NCBI GenBank assembly: GCA_965230415.1
Contig: CBDDKZ010000005.1
Span: 3,162,001-3,226,000, forward strand
Length of the DNA stretch: 64,000 nucleotides
Direction of reading: 5' to 3'
Origin: CBDDKZ01 sp965230415
GTDB taxonomy: Bacteria > Bacteroidota > Bacteroidia > Cytophagales > JAAEPT01
Position 1 is the stretch's first letter, and every line of letters starts with the position of its first letter. The translations under genes were made by a program, and so were the position numbers. The notes under the pieces are model-generated. The model made no database searches and was not told where the DNA came from. It saw only the letters and a list, made by a program, of their open reading frames with translations. This document shows, piece after piece, positions 8,038 through 16,743 of the stretch.

Positions 8038-10215
8038 TTACCATTCATCATCGTCCGTAACTTCAAATTGTTTTTCAAAATCTTCGTCACTAAACTTGTT
8101 TGAATCAGCATTTCCATTGTTGTTAATTTCAAATTCGACGCGACGATTTATGCGTTTGTCTTCATCTGTGACTTCGGGAGTCCTGATGGGTTTGGTGTCA
8201 CCATAGCCTATCGCCATGATACGATCACTTGAAACAAAGCCTTTTTCCACAATGAATTGCTTGATCGCGTCTGCTCTGTCTTGAGATAATTTAAGATTCG
8301 ATTTTGGATCACCATCTGAATCGGTGTGTCCACTGATAACCAGGTTGAAGTTGGGATTGTCTACCAGAAAGTTTACCACATCCCATAAGTCGCCTTCCAT
8401 TTCAGGCAATATTTCTGAACTTCCATTTTCAAATTCAATGGAAGCAAATCTTAATTTCCTGTTTTTTACAGATTGTGCCTTAGCCTCTATCGTTGTATCA
8501 CCGTTCAGTTCGAATAACTTTTCTATTCTAAAAAAGTCATCTCCCTGAATTACCAGCAGGTATTTATTGTGATTAATTAGATCAAATTCATAGGTGCCGT
8601 CTTCCCGGACGTTTTTTGGAGCTACTTCTATGCCATTTTCGAGATCAATGATTGATACAATACCCTGATAGGGGTTGCCTGTTTCTTCATCGACCAATGA
8701 GCCTGAAATTCTTGTTGTGGCATTGGGCTGTGCCTCCATAGGTACCGGAAATGCAAACAAGTCTGTTTGGTATTTATCATCGGTATTTTCCTCTGTCCGC
8801 GCGTAATATAAATTTTTCGATTTGGAGTCTATGGTAAAATAATATTCGTCTCCGTGACCATTGACCAAGGGACCAATGTTTTTTGGTTCCTGCCATTTTC
8901 CACCTCTTTTGTAGGCCTTGTATATGTCGAGCGTACGATGTTCTTTGTTGTTTTCAACATCGTCGAAATTAAAAAGTTGTCCGTTTGATGAGAAATAGAA
9001 AACGTTGAATTTTTTGTTCATATAAGGACTGTATTCATTTCCTCTTGTATTTATTATGGGTCCCATGTTCTGGGCAGGAGCCCATTTATCGTCTTTTATG
9101 CGATGGGTGAAGTAGATGTCTGAAACGCCAAAGCCTCCCGGTCTGTCTGATGCAAAGTAAAGCGTGTCTTCACTGGAAGACAAAGATGGATGTGAATCCC
9201 AGGCTATGCTATTAACATTTTTACCCAGGTTTTTAGGCTGCGACCAGTTATCGTCAAGGTCTTTGTGTGAAACGTAAATATCACAACTTCCCAGGCAATC
9301 GCTACAGTCCAAAATATTGTCTTCTATCTTGCATCGGGTAAAAAATAGTGTTTTTCCATCGTTAGAAAGGCACGCAGAACCTTCGTTGCAAGAAGAGTTT
9401 ATAGGTTTGGGGAAAATTTGGGCTTCGTCCCAAAAATCGTCATAGTTTTTGCTAAAATAGAGGTTTTCGTTATACCTGGGGGTGGCTCCGATATGCTTTT
9501 TATCTAAAGTTCTTTTAGTGAAAATCATAAAACTATCATGTACATTGATGGATGGTCCGTAGTCCGGAACAGACCGACTATTAACCAGGTCTCCCATGTT
9601 TGCCAAGACACTTTTAGGAGGTCTTAATGTGTCTATAAGCCTGCGGTACTCTACCAACTCATAGTAGTATTCCAGTGGTACATAATAATCCTGATCCAAC
9701 TCGGTAATGTCATCATAGTTGTTTTTTATTTTGAAATATTGCCTTATCTGATCGACACTCTTGGTAGGGTGGTGTTTTAATACAAGTTTGTACGCCGCTT
9801 TTGCCTTGGCCATGTCCTCGTTTTTCTCGTACAATTGAGCCAGCTTCCATAATAGTTCATTGTTTTTTGAGAAATTACCTATATGAAAGTGCCGGATGTA
9901 GTCTTCAAGAGCCTTAATCAGTTCAAACTCATTGTTTTTTTCTTCCAGGTGCTTGATATGATCCAACTTGGTTTTGTTGTAGTATATTCCGTGCTTATTT
10001 ACGTGGTTAAAGCTAAAATAATAAGTTTCCTCATCCGAGTCATCGAACATATTGTCAGTAATCTTCTCTGAAACATAAGACAATTCGTCTTGTGCGTTTG
10101 AGTTCTCTTTATTTTTTTTTTCGCGTTGCGCAACAAGGGGCTGTTGCATTAGGAATAGGGTGAAAATGCTTGCAAATATGACTGTAGGGGAAGTTTTCAG
10201 TTGTCCTACTTTCAT
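8038..10215 (-). CDS. PorE-like OmpA-family protein (TPR, PD40 propeller, CRD-like and OmpA domains)
   Basis: The 725-residue form has a signal peptide ending near LVAQ, TPR-like helices (about 65-150), PD40 beta-propeller blades with SxDGKTLFF and SDRPGGFG motifs (about 215-480), a carboxypeptidase-regulatory-like beta domain (about 500-570) and a C-terminal OmpA peptidoglycan-binding domain (SGHTDSDGD near 630, then RRVEFEI). This domain order matches PorE, a T9SS component that ties the secretion complex to peptidoglycan; Bacteroidota often carry several such paralogs, so the exact role is inference. The frame extends upstream to a GTG at 10287, but the ATG at 10215 gives a clean signal peptide and is preferred. 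The gene is divergent from lon. Confidence 0.82.
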   Translation of the reverse strand: MKVGQLKTSPTVIFASIFTLFLMQQPLVAQREKKNKENSNAQDELSYVSEKITDNMFDDSDEETYYFSFNHVNKHGIYYNKTKLDHIKHLEEKNNEFELIKALEDYIRHFHIGNFSKNNELLWKLAQLYEKNEDMAKAKAAYKLVLKHHPTKSVDQIRQYFKIKNNYDDITELDQDYYVPLEYYYELVEYRRLIDTLRPPKSVLANMGDLVNSRSVPDYGPSINVHDSFMIFTKRTLDKKHIGATPRYNENLYFSKNYDDFWDEAQIFPKPINSSCNEGSACLSNDGKTLFFTRCKIEDNILDCSDCLGSCDIYVSHKDLDDNWSQPKNLGKNVNSIAWDSHPSLSSSEDTLYFASDRPGGFGVSDIYFTHRIKDDKWAPAQNMGPIINTRGNEYSPYMNKKFNVFYFSSNGQLFNFDDVENNKEHRTLDIYKAYKRGGKWQEPKNIGPLVNGHGDEYYFTIDSKSKNLYYARTEENTDDKYQTDLFAFPVPMEAQPNATTRISGSLVDEETGNPYQGIVSIIDLENGIEVAPKNVREDGTYEFDLINHNKYLLVIQGDDFFRIEKLFELNGDTTIEAKAQSVKNRKLRFASIEFENGSSEILPEMEGDLWDVVNFLVDNPNFNLVISGHTDSDGDPKSNLKLSQDRADAIKQFIVEKGFVSSDRIMAIGYGDTKPIRTPEVTDEDKRINRRVEFEINNNGNADSNKFSDEDFEKQFEVTDDDEW

Positions 10216-10353
10216 TAAATCAATAACTTTTTTCAATTGAAATAGCATAAAGTTATAAATATAAGATAAATGTGAAAGTTTTGGCACAGGAGTTGTGTTT
10301 TTTAATAGTTATTCCTAATAATACGGGAAAATGAGGCATTAGTGTTAAGTGTC

Positions 10354-10368
10354 ATGTCAAAATGACAT
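10354..10368. promoter_or_regulatory. perfect 15-base palindrome just upstream of lon
   Basis: ATGTCA-AAA-TGACAT is a perfect inverted repeat ending 14 bases before the lon start codon, in the divergent lon/PorE-like region. Its position suits either a repressor operator or an RNA hairpin that shields the lon translation start. No regulator could be assigned. Confidence 0.4.
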
Positions 10369-10382
10369 AGAAATCCAGGGAT

Positions 10383-12881
10383 ATGACAGAATTCGATGAT
10401 CAGTTCTTAAAAGATATACGTGTTGAATTGCTTACTGAAGATAGTGGGGGAGAAATGATACCTTTATTATCTCCGGAAGAAGAGGAAGAACTCAACAGTG
10501 AAGGGGTACCGGAGGTATTACCTATTTTACCATTAAGGAATACAGTTCTTTTTCCAGGAGTAGTCATACCTATTACCGTTGGTAGGAAGAAATCAATTAA
10601 GTTAGTAAAGACCTCTTACAAGGGGGATCGCATTATAGGTGTTGTGGCACAGGAAAACTCTGAAACAGAGGATCCGACTTATGAGGATATGTATCGTGTA
10701 GGCACAGTGGCTAAGATTGTTAAAATGCTGATTTTGCCTGATGGCAACACCACCATTATCATTCAAGGAAAACGGCGTTTTGAAGTAGAAGAATTTCTGG
10801 AAGAAGAGCCTTTTTTAAAGGCCAGTGTTTCCGTAAAATCGGAGAATTTCCCCGCTAATAAACAAAAGGAGGCAAAAGCACTGGTGCAGTCGCTGAAGGA
10901 ATCGGCAACCCGTATGGTTAACCTGAACCCAGAGTTGCCACCCGAAGCAAAGATTGCAATCCAGAATATTGAGACGCCTGGTTTCCTCACACATTTCTTG
11001 TCTTCCAACTTAAATGTTGATGTGAGTGTCAAACAGAAAATTCTGGAAATCGATAGTGGAAACAGGAGGGCTACTTCATTGCTTGAATATATGGGCAAGG
11101 AAATTCAGATGCTGGAACTAAAGAATGAAATCCAGAACAAAGTTCACAGCGATATTGATCAACAGCAGCGTGATTTCTTTCTGAGACAGCAAATGAAGGT
11201 GCTACAGGATGAACTTGGCGAAGACGGTCCTGATAAGGAATTAGAAAGGATTTCGTTAAAAGCGACCAAAAAAATATGGCCCGAAGCTGTAGCTACGCAT
11301 TTCATGAAGGAAGTGACGAAAGCACAGCGTATGAACCCCGCAGCAGCAGATTACCCGGTTGTAATGAATTACCTGGAGTTTTTTGTGGATTTACCGTGGG
11401 GAGACATTTCAAAAGATAATTTCAACCTGAATCGTGCAAGTAAGATACTGGACAAAGATCATTATGGGCTTGAGAAGGTGAAGTCAAGGGTTTTAGAATA
11501 CCTCGCTGTTCTTAAACTGAAAAATGAAAAGATGGGTGAGGAAGGTAAGATGCGGGGACCTATACTGTGTCTTTATGGACCTCCGGGAGTTGGAAAGACA
11601 TCTTTGGGACGATCTATAGCTAAGGCGCTTAATCGTGAATATGTACGTATGTCTTTAGGAGGACTTAAAGATGAGTCTGAAATCCGTGGGCATAGAAAAA
11701 CCTACATTGGAGCCATGCCTGGTAAGGTTATTCATAATATAAATAAGGTAGGAACATCCAATCCGGTATTTATATTAGATGAAATAGATAAAGTGGGAGC
11801 AGACTTCCGTGGAGATCCTTCTTCGGCTTTGTTAGAAGTATTGGATCCTGAACAAAATAGCGAATTTGTAGATAATTACCTGGAAGTAGAGTATGATTTA
11901 TCAAAAGTGCTATTTATAGCCACTTCTAATAGCCTTGAAACCATTCAGCCGGCATTACGAGACCGGATGGAGATAATCGAGATAAGTGGTTATACACTGG
12001 AGGAAAAAGTGGAAATAGCAAAAAGACATCTCGTGCCCAAGCAAATTGAAGAGCACGGGCTGGCACCAAAAGACGTTACCATTTCTAAAGCCGCTTTGGT
12101 CAAATTAATAGAAGGGTATACAAGGGAGTCGGGGGTTCGCGGACTGGAAAGAAAAGTTGGTGCGCTCATGAGGTATGTAGCCAAATCAATAGCATTAGGA
12201 GAAGCGTTTAATGCTAAAATAGGCCCGAAAGAAGTAGTGTCAATTCTGGGGGCAGAGCGTTTTGAAAAAGAAGCTTATCAGAAAAATGATACCGCAGGTA
12301 TAGTTACCGGTTTGGCCTGGACTTCTGTTGGGGGTGAAATTCTTTCAGTTGAATCAATACTTACGAAGGGAAAAGGTAAACTGACACTATCAGGACAGTT
12401 AGGAGACGTAATGAAAGAGTCCGCAGTGGCTGCTTTGTCCAACTTGAAGGCTAATAGTGCGGAATTTGGAATCGACTTTCGTTTATTTGATCATTTTGAT
12501 ATTCATATTCATGTACCGGCAGGTGCAGTTCCCAAAGACGGACCCTCTGCAGGTATAACTATGTACACTTCATTGACATCTGTATTTACACAGCGTAAAG
12601 TGAAAGAGAAGTTGGCTATGACAGGTGAAATAACACTTTCGGGAAAAGTACTGCCTGTAGGAGGTATAAAAGAGAAAATCCTGGCAGCCAAGCGTGCCGG
12701 AATAGAGGAGATCATTATGAGCACAAAAAACAAAAAGGACATAGATGAAATAGAATCAAACTACATAAAAGGTTTAAAATTTAACTTTGTATCTGATGTT
12801 CGTGAAGTAATAGATATCGCTTTATTAGATCAAAAAGTTAAGCGTAGTTACGATTTAAGTATACCAGAAGAAAAAAAGTGA
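10383..12881 (+). CDS. lon: ATP-dependent Lon protease
   Basis: Lon is a cytoplasmic AAA+ serine protease that degrades misfolded and regulatory proteins. The protein has the N-terminal substrate-binding (LON) domain starting at PILPLRNTVLFPG (about 45), coiled helices around 200-300, Walker A GPPGVGKT at 399-406, Walker B VFILDEIDK, and a C-terminal protease domain with the Ser/Lys dyad: S722 in KDGPSAG and K765 in GGIKEK. The 832 residues are slightly longer than E. coli Lon because of an acidic N-terminal extension, common in Bacteroidota. A perfect palindrome sits 14 bases before the ATG and may control expression. The porQ gene follows after 52 bases. Confidence 0.98.
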   Translation: MTEFDDQFLKDIRVELLTEDSGGEMIPLLSPEEEEELNSEGVPEVLPILPLRNTVLFPGVVIPITVGRKKSIKLVKTSYKGDRIIGVVAQENSETEDPTYEDMYRVGTVAKIVKMLILPDGNTTIIIQGKRRFEVEEFLEEEPFLKASVSVKSENFPANKQKEAKALVQSLKESATRMVNLNPELPPEAKIAIQNIETPGFLTHFLSSNLNVDVSVKQKILEIDSGNRRATSLLEYMGKEIQMLELKNEIQNKVHSDIDQQQRDFFLRQQMKVLQDELGEDGPDKELERISLKATKKIWPEAVATHFMKEVTKAQRMNPAAADYPVVMNYLEFFVDLPWGDISKDNFNLNRASKILDKDHYGLEKVKSRVLEYLAVLKLKNEKMGEEGKMRGPILCLYGPPGVGKTSLGRSIAKALNREYVRMSLGGLKDESEIRGHRKTYIGAMPGKVIHNINKVGTSNPVFILDEIDKVGADFRGDPSSALLEVLDPEQNSEFVDNYLEVEYDLSKVLFIATSNSLETIQPALRDRMEIIEISGYTLEEKVEIAKRHLVPKQIEEHGLAPKDVTISKAALVKLIEGYTRESGVRGLERKVGALMRYVAKSIALGEAFNAKIGPKEVVSILGAERFEKEAYQKNDTAGIVTGLAWTSVGGEILSVESILTKGKGKLTLSGQLGDVMKESAVAALSNLKANSAEFGIDFRLFDHFDIHIHVPAGAVPKDGPSAGITMYTSLTSVFTQRKVKEKLAMTGEITLSGKVLPVGGIKEKILAAKRAGIEEIIMSTKNKKDIDEIESNYIKGLKFNFVSDVREVIDIALLDQKVKRSYDLSIPEEKK

Positions 12882-12933
12882 CGTTGTTTAAAAAGAATTT
12901 AATAAATTTATAATCTTTGAATAAAGCAACGCT

Positions 12934-14001
12934 ATGAAATATTTTAGTGTTTTCTTGCTTCTTTTCTTTGCCTTAAGTGCTCACGCACAGGTGGGAGGCT
13001 TAGCATCATTTGATTTCCTTGAACTGGCAACTAATGCACGTATAGCCGCGAATGGTGGTGAAAATATATCCTTTCAGGATGATGATGTGAATTTGTTTCA
13101 ATACAATCCTGCGGCGCTGAGCGATGACATGAAAGGAAAAGTAGCTATTAATTACTTACCCTTTTATGCAGACATAAAGAAGTCAAGTGTCAACACCGCA
13201 CTAAAGATGGGGAAGTTGGGTCTGGTAGGACTTGGTGTTCAATATGTTTCTTATGGAAGGATGGAGCAACGTGATATAAATAATCAGTTGCTTGGAGAAT
13301 TTAATGCAAGAGATTACGCTTTTACTGTGGCCAAATCTCATGAATCAGGGCCATTCAGAATAGGTGTGAACTGGAAAGTTGCGGGTTCGCAAATCGCAGG
13401 TTACAATGCCTTGGCTACTATGATAGACATTGGTGGGCAATGGAAACACCCTAAACGAGAATTTGTAATTGGAATGTTAATGAGAAACCTGGGCGTAGCT
13501 ATATTAAATTACTCTTCCACAGAAAACAGTATAACCCCTTTTGATGTATTGCTGGGAGGAAGTTACAAATTGGAGCACATGCCTTTGAGATTCTCAACTA
13601 CAATTCACCATCTCTTTCATTATGATGTTCAATACCTGGACCCGGTAAGAAATGCCGTTACCGACGAGAACGGGGATAAAGTTTTAGCAGAAAAGTCCGT
13701 TTCGGAACAAATTGCAAGACATTTCGTTTTTAGCGGTGAACTGTTGTTAGCCAAGGGCTTCAACGTTCGTTTTGGTTATAACCACATGAGAAGAAAAGAG
13801 CTGTTCCTGGAAGATAGAAAGGGTACAGCGGGATTTTCTTTTGGATTTATGTTAAAAGTTAAAAAACTAAGACTGGATTATACCAGAACAATTTACCATA
13901 TTTCGGGAGGCTCTAATGTGTGGTCTCTCACAATGGACTTAAATAACGGTTTTAAGAAAAGGACTATAAGCGAACCGGCTCAAGAAGAACAATGGTATTA
14001 A
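12934..14001 (+). CDS. porQ: type IX secretion system protein PorQ
   Basis: This 355-residue protein has a signal peptide (cleavage near SAHA-Q) and the pattern of an outer-membrane beta-barrel. The first mature residues GGLASFDFLELATNARIAA and the later FQYNPAAL are typical of PorQ. PorQ is part of the T9SS outer-membrane attachment complex (with PorU, PorV and PorZ in Porphyromonas) that processes and anchors type A cargo on the cell surface. Several secreted proteins encoded later in this window carry such C-terminal signals, so PorQ probably serves them. It lies between lon and hslU on the same strand, and co-transcription is possible. Confidence 0.88.
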   Translation: MKYFSVFLLLFFALSAHAQVGGLASFDFLELATNARIAANGGENISFQDDDVNLFQYNPAALSDDMKGKVAINYLPFYADIKKSSVNTALKMGKLGLVGLGVQYVSYGRMEQRDINNQLLGEFNARDYAFTVAKSHESGPFRIGVNWKVAGSQIAGYNALATMIDIGGQWKHPKREFVIGMLMRNLGVAILNYSSTENSITPFDVLLGGSYKLEHMPLRFSTTIHHLFHYDVQYLDPVRNAVTDENGDKVLAEKSVSEQIARHFVFSGELLLAKGFNVRFGYNHMRRKELFLEDRKGTAGFSFGFMLKVKKLRLDYTRTIYHISGGSNVWSLTMDLNNGFKKRTISEPAQEEQWY

Positions 14002-14045
14002 CCCTGTAAGTTAAAAAGCAGGGAAAGTGCTTACAAAAATAAAAA

Positions 14046-15428
14046 ATGATTGATCAAAATTACCTTACGCCTCGTCAAATTGTAGCTGAATTAGATAAAT
14101 ATATTATTGGTCAGCAGGATGCCAAGAAGAATGTAGCTATCGCTTTAAGAAATCGATGGAGACGCTTGGCAGCTCCGGAAGATATAAGAAAGGAAATTGT
14201 ACCTAACAACATATTAATGATAGGTGCGACTGGCGTTGGAAAGACAGAGGTGGCACGTCGTTTGGCAAAAATTGCGGATGCACCATTTACAAAGGTAGAA
14301 GCCTCAAAGTTTACGGAAGTGGGTTATGTGGGACGCGATGTAGAGAGTATGGTGCGGGATTTGGTGGAACAGGCCGTCAATCTCGTGAAAAAGCAACGTC
14401 AGGTAGAGGTGAATGAAAAAGCAGCTGAAGCTGTGGAAGAAATAATCCTTGATTCTTTAATCCCTCCAATGAAAGGGAATATTTCCAGCGACCATGGTAA
14501 TAATCTTGAAAATGAACCCAAATCTGATCACGAACTTAATTATCAGACAAGGGAGCGATTTCGGGAGAAAATTAGGAATGGTGAACTGGAAGACCGAAAA
14601 ATTGAAATAGAAGTAAAGCAATCACCTTCAGCAGGAATAGGTGTGATGGGGCCTGGTATAGACGAAGCTTCCATGATGAATATTCAGGAAATGATTGGGA
14701 ATATGATGCCTTCGAGGTCTAAAAAGCGAAAAATGACCATTGCCGACGCCAGAAAGGTATTGATGGAGGAAGAAGCTTCGAAATTAATAGATATGGACGA
14801 AGTGAAGGAAACAGCAATCAAGAAGGCGGAGAACACAGGTATTATTTTTATAGACGAAATTGATAAAATAGCTGTAAGTCAACAAAAAGGCGGAGGGCCG
14901 GATGTAAGCAGAGAAGGTGTGCAAAGAGATCTTTTGCCTATTGTTGAAGGTAGTGCTGTTAACACAAAATACGGAATAATAAATACAGAACACGTGTTGT
15001 TTGTAGCTGCAGGAGCTTTTCATGTGTCGAAACCCTCTGACCTGATCCCGGAATTACAAGGACGATTTCCGATTAGAGTAGAGCTTAATTCTTTGACCAA
15101 AGATGACTTCCTGAAAATATTAAAACAACCTAAAAACGCACTTACAAAACAGTATCAGGCATTGCTTGAAACAGAAGGTGTTACCCTTGATTTTAAGCAA
15201 AATGCGCTTGAAAAAATAGCGGAAATTGCATTTAAGGTTAATCAGGAAGTGGAGAACATTGGGGCAAGAAGATTACATACCGTTGTGAGCAAACTGCTTA
15301 ACGATGTTTTGTATGATGTGCCTGAATTACTGGGAGCGAACAGTAAAATTGAAATTACCGCAGAGTTGGTTGAAGAGAAACTTGCTGGAATCGTAGTCAG
15401 TAAAGACTTGAGCGAATATATTCTTTGA
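14046..15428 (+). CDS. hslU: ATP-dependent protease ATPase subunit HslU
   Basis: HslU is the AAA+ unfoldase of the HslUV (ClpYQ) protease. The N-terminus LTPRQIVAELDKYIIGQ is typical, with Walker A GATGVGKT at 60-67, Walker B IIFIDEIDK in the second half of the AAA+ core, and an intermediate domain (about 110-250) rich in charged residues. The C-terminus ends in SEYIL, the type of hydrophobic tail that docks into HslV. The length of 460 is near the E. coli value of 443; the excess lies in the intermediate domain. The partner peptidase gene hslV, often adjacent, is not next to it nor anywhere in the window. Confidence 0.97.
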   Translation: MIDQNYLTPRQIVAELDKYIIGQQDAKKNVAIALRNRWRRLAAPEDIRKEIVPNNILMIGATGVGKTEVARRLAKIADAPFTKVEASKFTEVGYVGRDVESMVRDLVEQAVNLVKKQRQVEVNEKAAEAVEEIILDSLIPPMKGNISSDHGNNLENEPKSDHELNYQTRERFREKIRNGELEDRKIEIEVKQSPSAGIGVMGPGIDEASMMNIQEMIGNMMPSRSKKRKMTIADARKVLMEEEASKLIDMDEVKETAIKKAENTGIIFIDEIDKIAVSQQKGGGPDVSREGVQRDLLPIVEGSAVNTKYGIINTEHVLFVAAGAFHVSKPSDLIPELQGRFPIRVELNSLTKDDFLKILKQPKNALTKQYQALLETEGVTLDFKQNALEKIAEIAFKVNQEVENIGARRLHTVVSKLLNDVLYDVPELLGANSKIEITAELVEEKLAGIVVSKDLSEYIL

Positions 15429-15834
15429 TAATAAAGGCTCCTTGAGTGCTATTTTATCTAATGATCATAATAATGAATAAGCTATGATCAACTTTTGAAT
15501 TTTTTTGAAGATCCTATACCCTTATATTTCTATTGTACTTAGTTGACTGGTTTAGACAAATGACTAGTGAAAGTCCATTGTTCAAACTGAAGAATTTATT
15601 GAAAATAACGCTGTTAGTTTTTTAATTTTCACTAAGGTCTGTTAACGTGTATTAGTAAAAAGTATTTTTTTAGTGTTTACCTTCAAAACGGAGGAGATCA
15701 GGGCGGTTTCCTCCTTTTGAATACCATTTACAAAGCAAAAAATCTGAGTTCTTACGGGTTTATGATAACTTCAAATTGCTCCTTCATGTGAAACTGATCA
15801 TTATTGCTTACTTTAGCGGAAAAATGCGGTGAAT
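15429..15834. other. intergenic region between hslU and mogA-like gene
   Basis: No coding frame or RNA gene is convincing in these 406 bases. A short inverted repeat (TGATCAT at 15462-15468, ATGATCA at 15484-15490) precedes a T-rich stretch and may help end hslU transcription. A GC-richer hairpin lies at 15684-15719. The rest is AT-rich. Confidence 0.5.
15684..15719. terminator. hairpin, possible terminator or leader structure
   Basis: CAAAA-C-GGAGGA (15684-15695) pairs with TCCTCC-TTTTG (15709-15719), leaving one bulged C. The A and T runs at the two ends could serve termination in either direction, but the T run is short. It could also belong to a leader of the downstream gene. Confidence 0.35.
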
Positions 15835-16365
15835 ATGGATATTAAGATTGGTGTTGTTACTATTTCGGACAGAGCGAGTGCGGGCATATATGAGGACTTA
15901 TCAGGTAAGGCCATTATCGAGACATTCAACGATTATTTAAAATCTGAATGGAAACATGAATATATTGTAATTCCCGATGAACAGAAATTGATTGAATCGA
16001 CACTTATTTCTCTCGTTGATAATAAAGGTTGCTGCCTTGTGGTAACTACTGGAGGAACAGGGCCTGCTGTGAGAGATGTTACGCCAGAAGCGACTGAAGC
16101 TGTTAGCCATAAAATGATGCCCGGATTTGGTGAGTTAATGAGGTCGGTGAGTCTACAGTATGTACCAACAGCTATATTAAGCAGGCAGACAGCTGGTATA
16201 CGCAATAAAAGCTTAATACTAAATTTGCCCGGTAAACCTAAGTCTATTCGTGAGTGTCTTGACGCTGTATTTCCCGCTATTCCTTATTGTATTGATCTTA
16301 TAGAAGGGCCTTTTTTGGAGAATAAGGAGGAGGTAATAAAGGTATTCAGGCCTAAAAAGAAGTAA
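15835..16365 (+). CDS. mogA: molybdopterin adenylyltransferase MogA-like
   Basis: MogA adenylates molybdopterin so that MoeA can insert molybdate to make the molybdenum cofactor. The protein shows IGVVTISDRAS near the N-terminus, the nucleotide/pterin-binding loop TTGGTGPAVRDVTPEA, and LPGKPKSI in the C-terminal half, all family hallmarks. Its length (176) fits MogA/MoaB-type proteins. The frame opens with a GTG at 15829 (two codons earlier); the ATG at 15835 places the first strand as in E. coli MogA and is preferred. It lies directly upstream of the molybdenum-dependent nitrate reductase on the same strand, which supports a shared role, although that gene has its own promoter and leader. 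MoaB, a close relative, is the main alternative. Confidence 0.85.
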   Translation: MDIKIGVVTISDRASAGIYEDLSGKAIIETFNDYLKSEWKHEYIVIPDEQKLIESTLISLVDNKGCCLVVTTGGTGPAVRDVTPEATEAVSHKMMPGFGELMRSVSLQYVPTAILSRQTAGIRNKSLILNLPGKPKSIRECLDAVFPAIPYCIDLIEGPFLENKEEVIKVFRPKKK

Positions 16366-16446
16366 GGTGATTTTTCATGTTTTGGGCGGAGCATGGGCAA
16401 CAAAAGATGTCCATGTGGAGAGCTGTATCAGATTAATTGTGTCGAC

Positions 16447-16456
16447 GTATTAATAC
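16447..16456. promoter_or_regulatory. palindrome upstream of the nitrate reductase promoter
   Basis: GTATTAATAC is a perfect 10-base palindrome 25 bases upstream of the predicted -33 element of nasA, a normal position for an activator site. The flank also carries ACGTAAAAATACGC. Neither is assigned to a known regulator. Confidence 0.3.
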
Positions 16457-16480
16457 ATACGTAAAAATACGCAATTACTC

Positions 16481-16511
16481 TTGTTAATCTCTTTAGCTAT
16501 TCGTAAATTTG
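16481..16511 (+). promoter_or_regulatory. Bacteroidota-type promoter of the nitrate reductase gene
   Basis: TTG at 16481-16483 and TAAATTTG at 16504-16511, separated by 20 bases, fit the Bacteroidota -33 (TTTG) and -7 (TAnnTTTG) elements. Transcription would begin near 16518, giving a leader of about 225 bases before nasA. Confidence 0.5.
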
Positions 16512-16517
16512 CTGATG

Positions 16518-16743
16518 TGGTCGACGTTGTATTTGACATATGCGGTGTGGAATATAGCTGACCTGAATTTGAAGTGTGAAAAGGAGTGCTTGACATTAAT
16601 AAGATAGTGAAGAGTCTTTGAACAATTAATTCCTCAAGTAATTTGGCCCCTTCGTGAAAGTCATGGCAGTTACAAAAGCGAAAGAGTTAATGAAGTCAGT
16701 AAGTCACTGACTTCCTCCTTTTTTTTAAACTAGTGAACAGATT
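16518..16743 (+). promoter_or_regulatory. putative attenuator leader of the nitrate reductase gene
   Basis: From the predicted transcription start to the nasA ATG lies a noncoding leader of about 225 bases that ends in an intrinsic terminator only 17 bases before the start codon. AAAAGGAG at 16579-16586 could pair with CTCCTTTT at 16715-16722, covering the terminator T tract, so an antiterminated fold is possible. No known riboswitch class (including the Moco motif) was recognised. The rest of the 16366-16743 gap is AT-rich and holds only the promoter and palindrome listed. Confidence 0.45.
16692..16726 (+). terminator. intrinsic terminator inside the nitrate reductase leader
   Basis: GAAGTCAGT (16692-16700) and ACTGACTTC (16706-16714) form a perfect 9-base-pair stem with a 5-base loop, followed after CTCC by eight Ts. 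It sits between the nasA promoter and the nasA start codon at 16744. It must therefore be read through for the gene to be expressed, unless a further promoter lies within the last 17 bases, which is unlikely. Confidence 0.75.

Noticed and set aside
8038..10287. Longer GTG start for the PorE-like protein
   Set aside because: The extra 24 residues precede and disturb the signal peptide; the ATG at 10215 gives a clean one.
16518..16743. Moco riboswitch in the nitrate reductase leader
   Set aside because: A molybdenum cofactor sensor would fit the context, but I could not match the known Moco consensus. The leader is reported only as an attenuator candidate.
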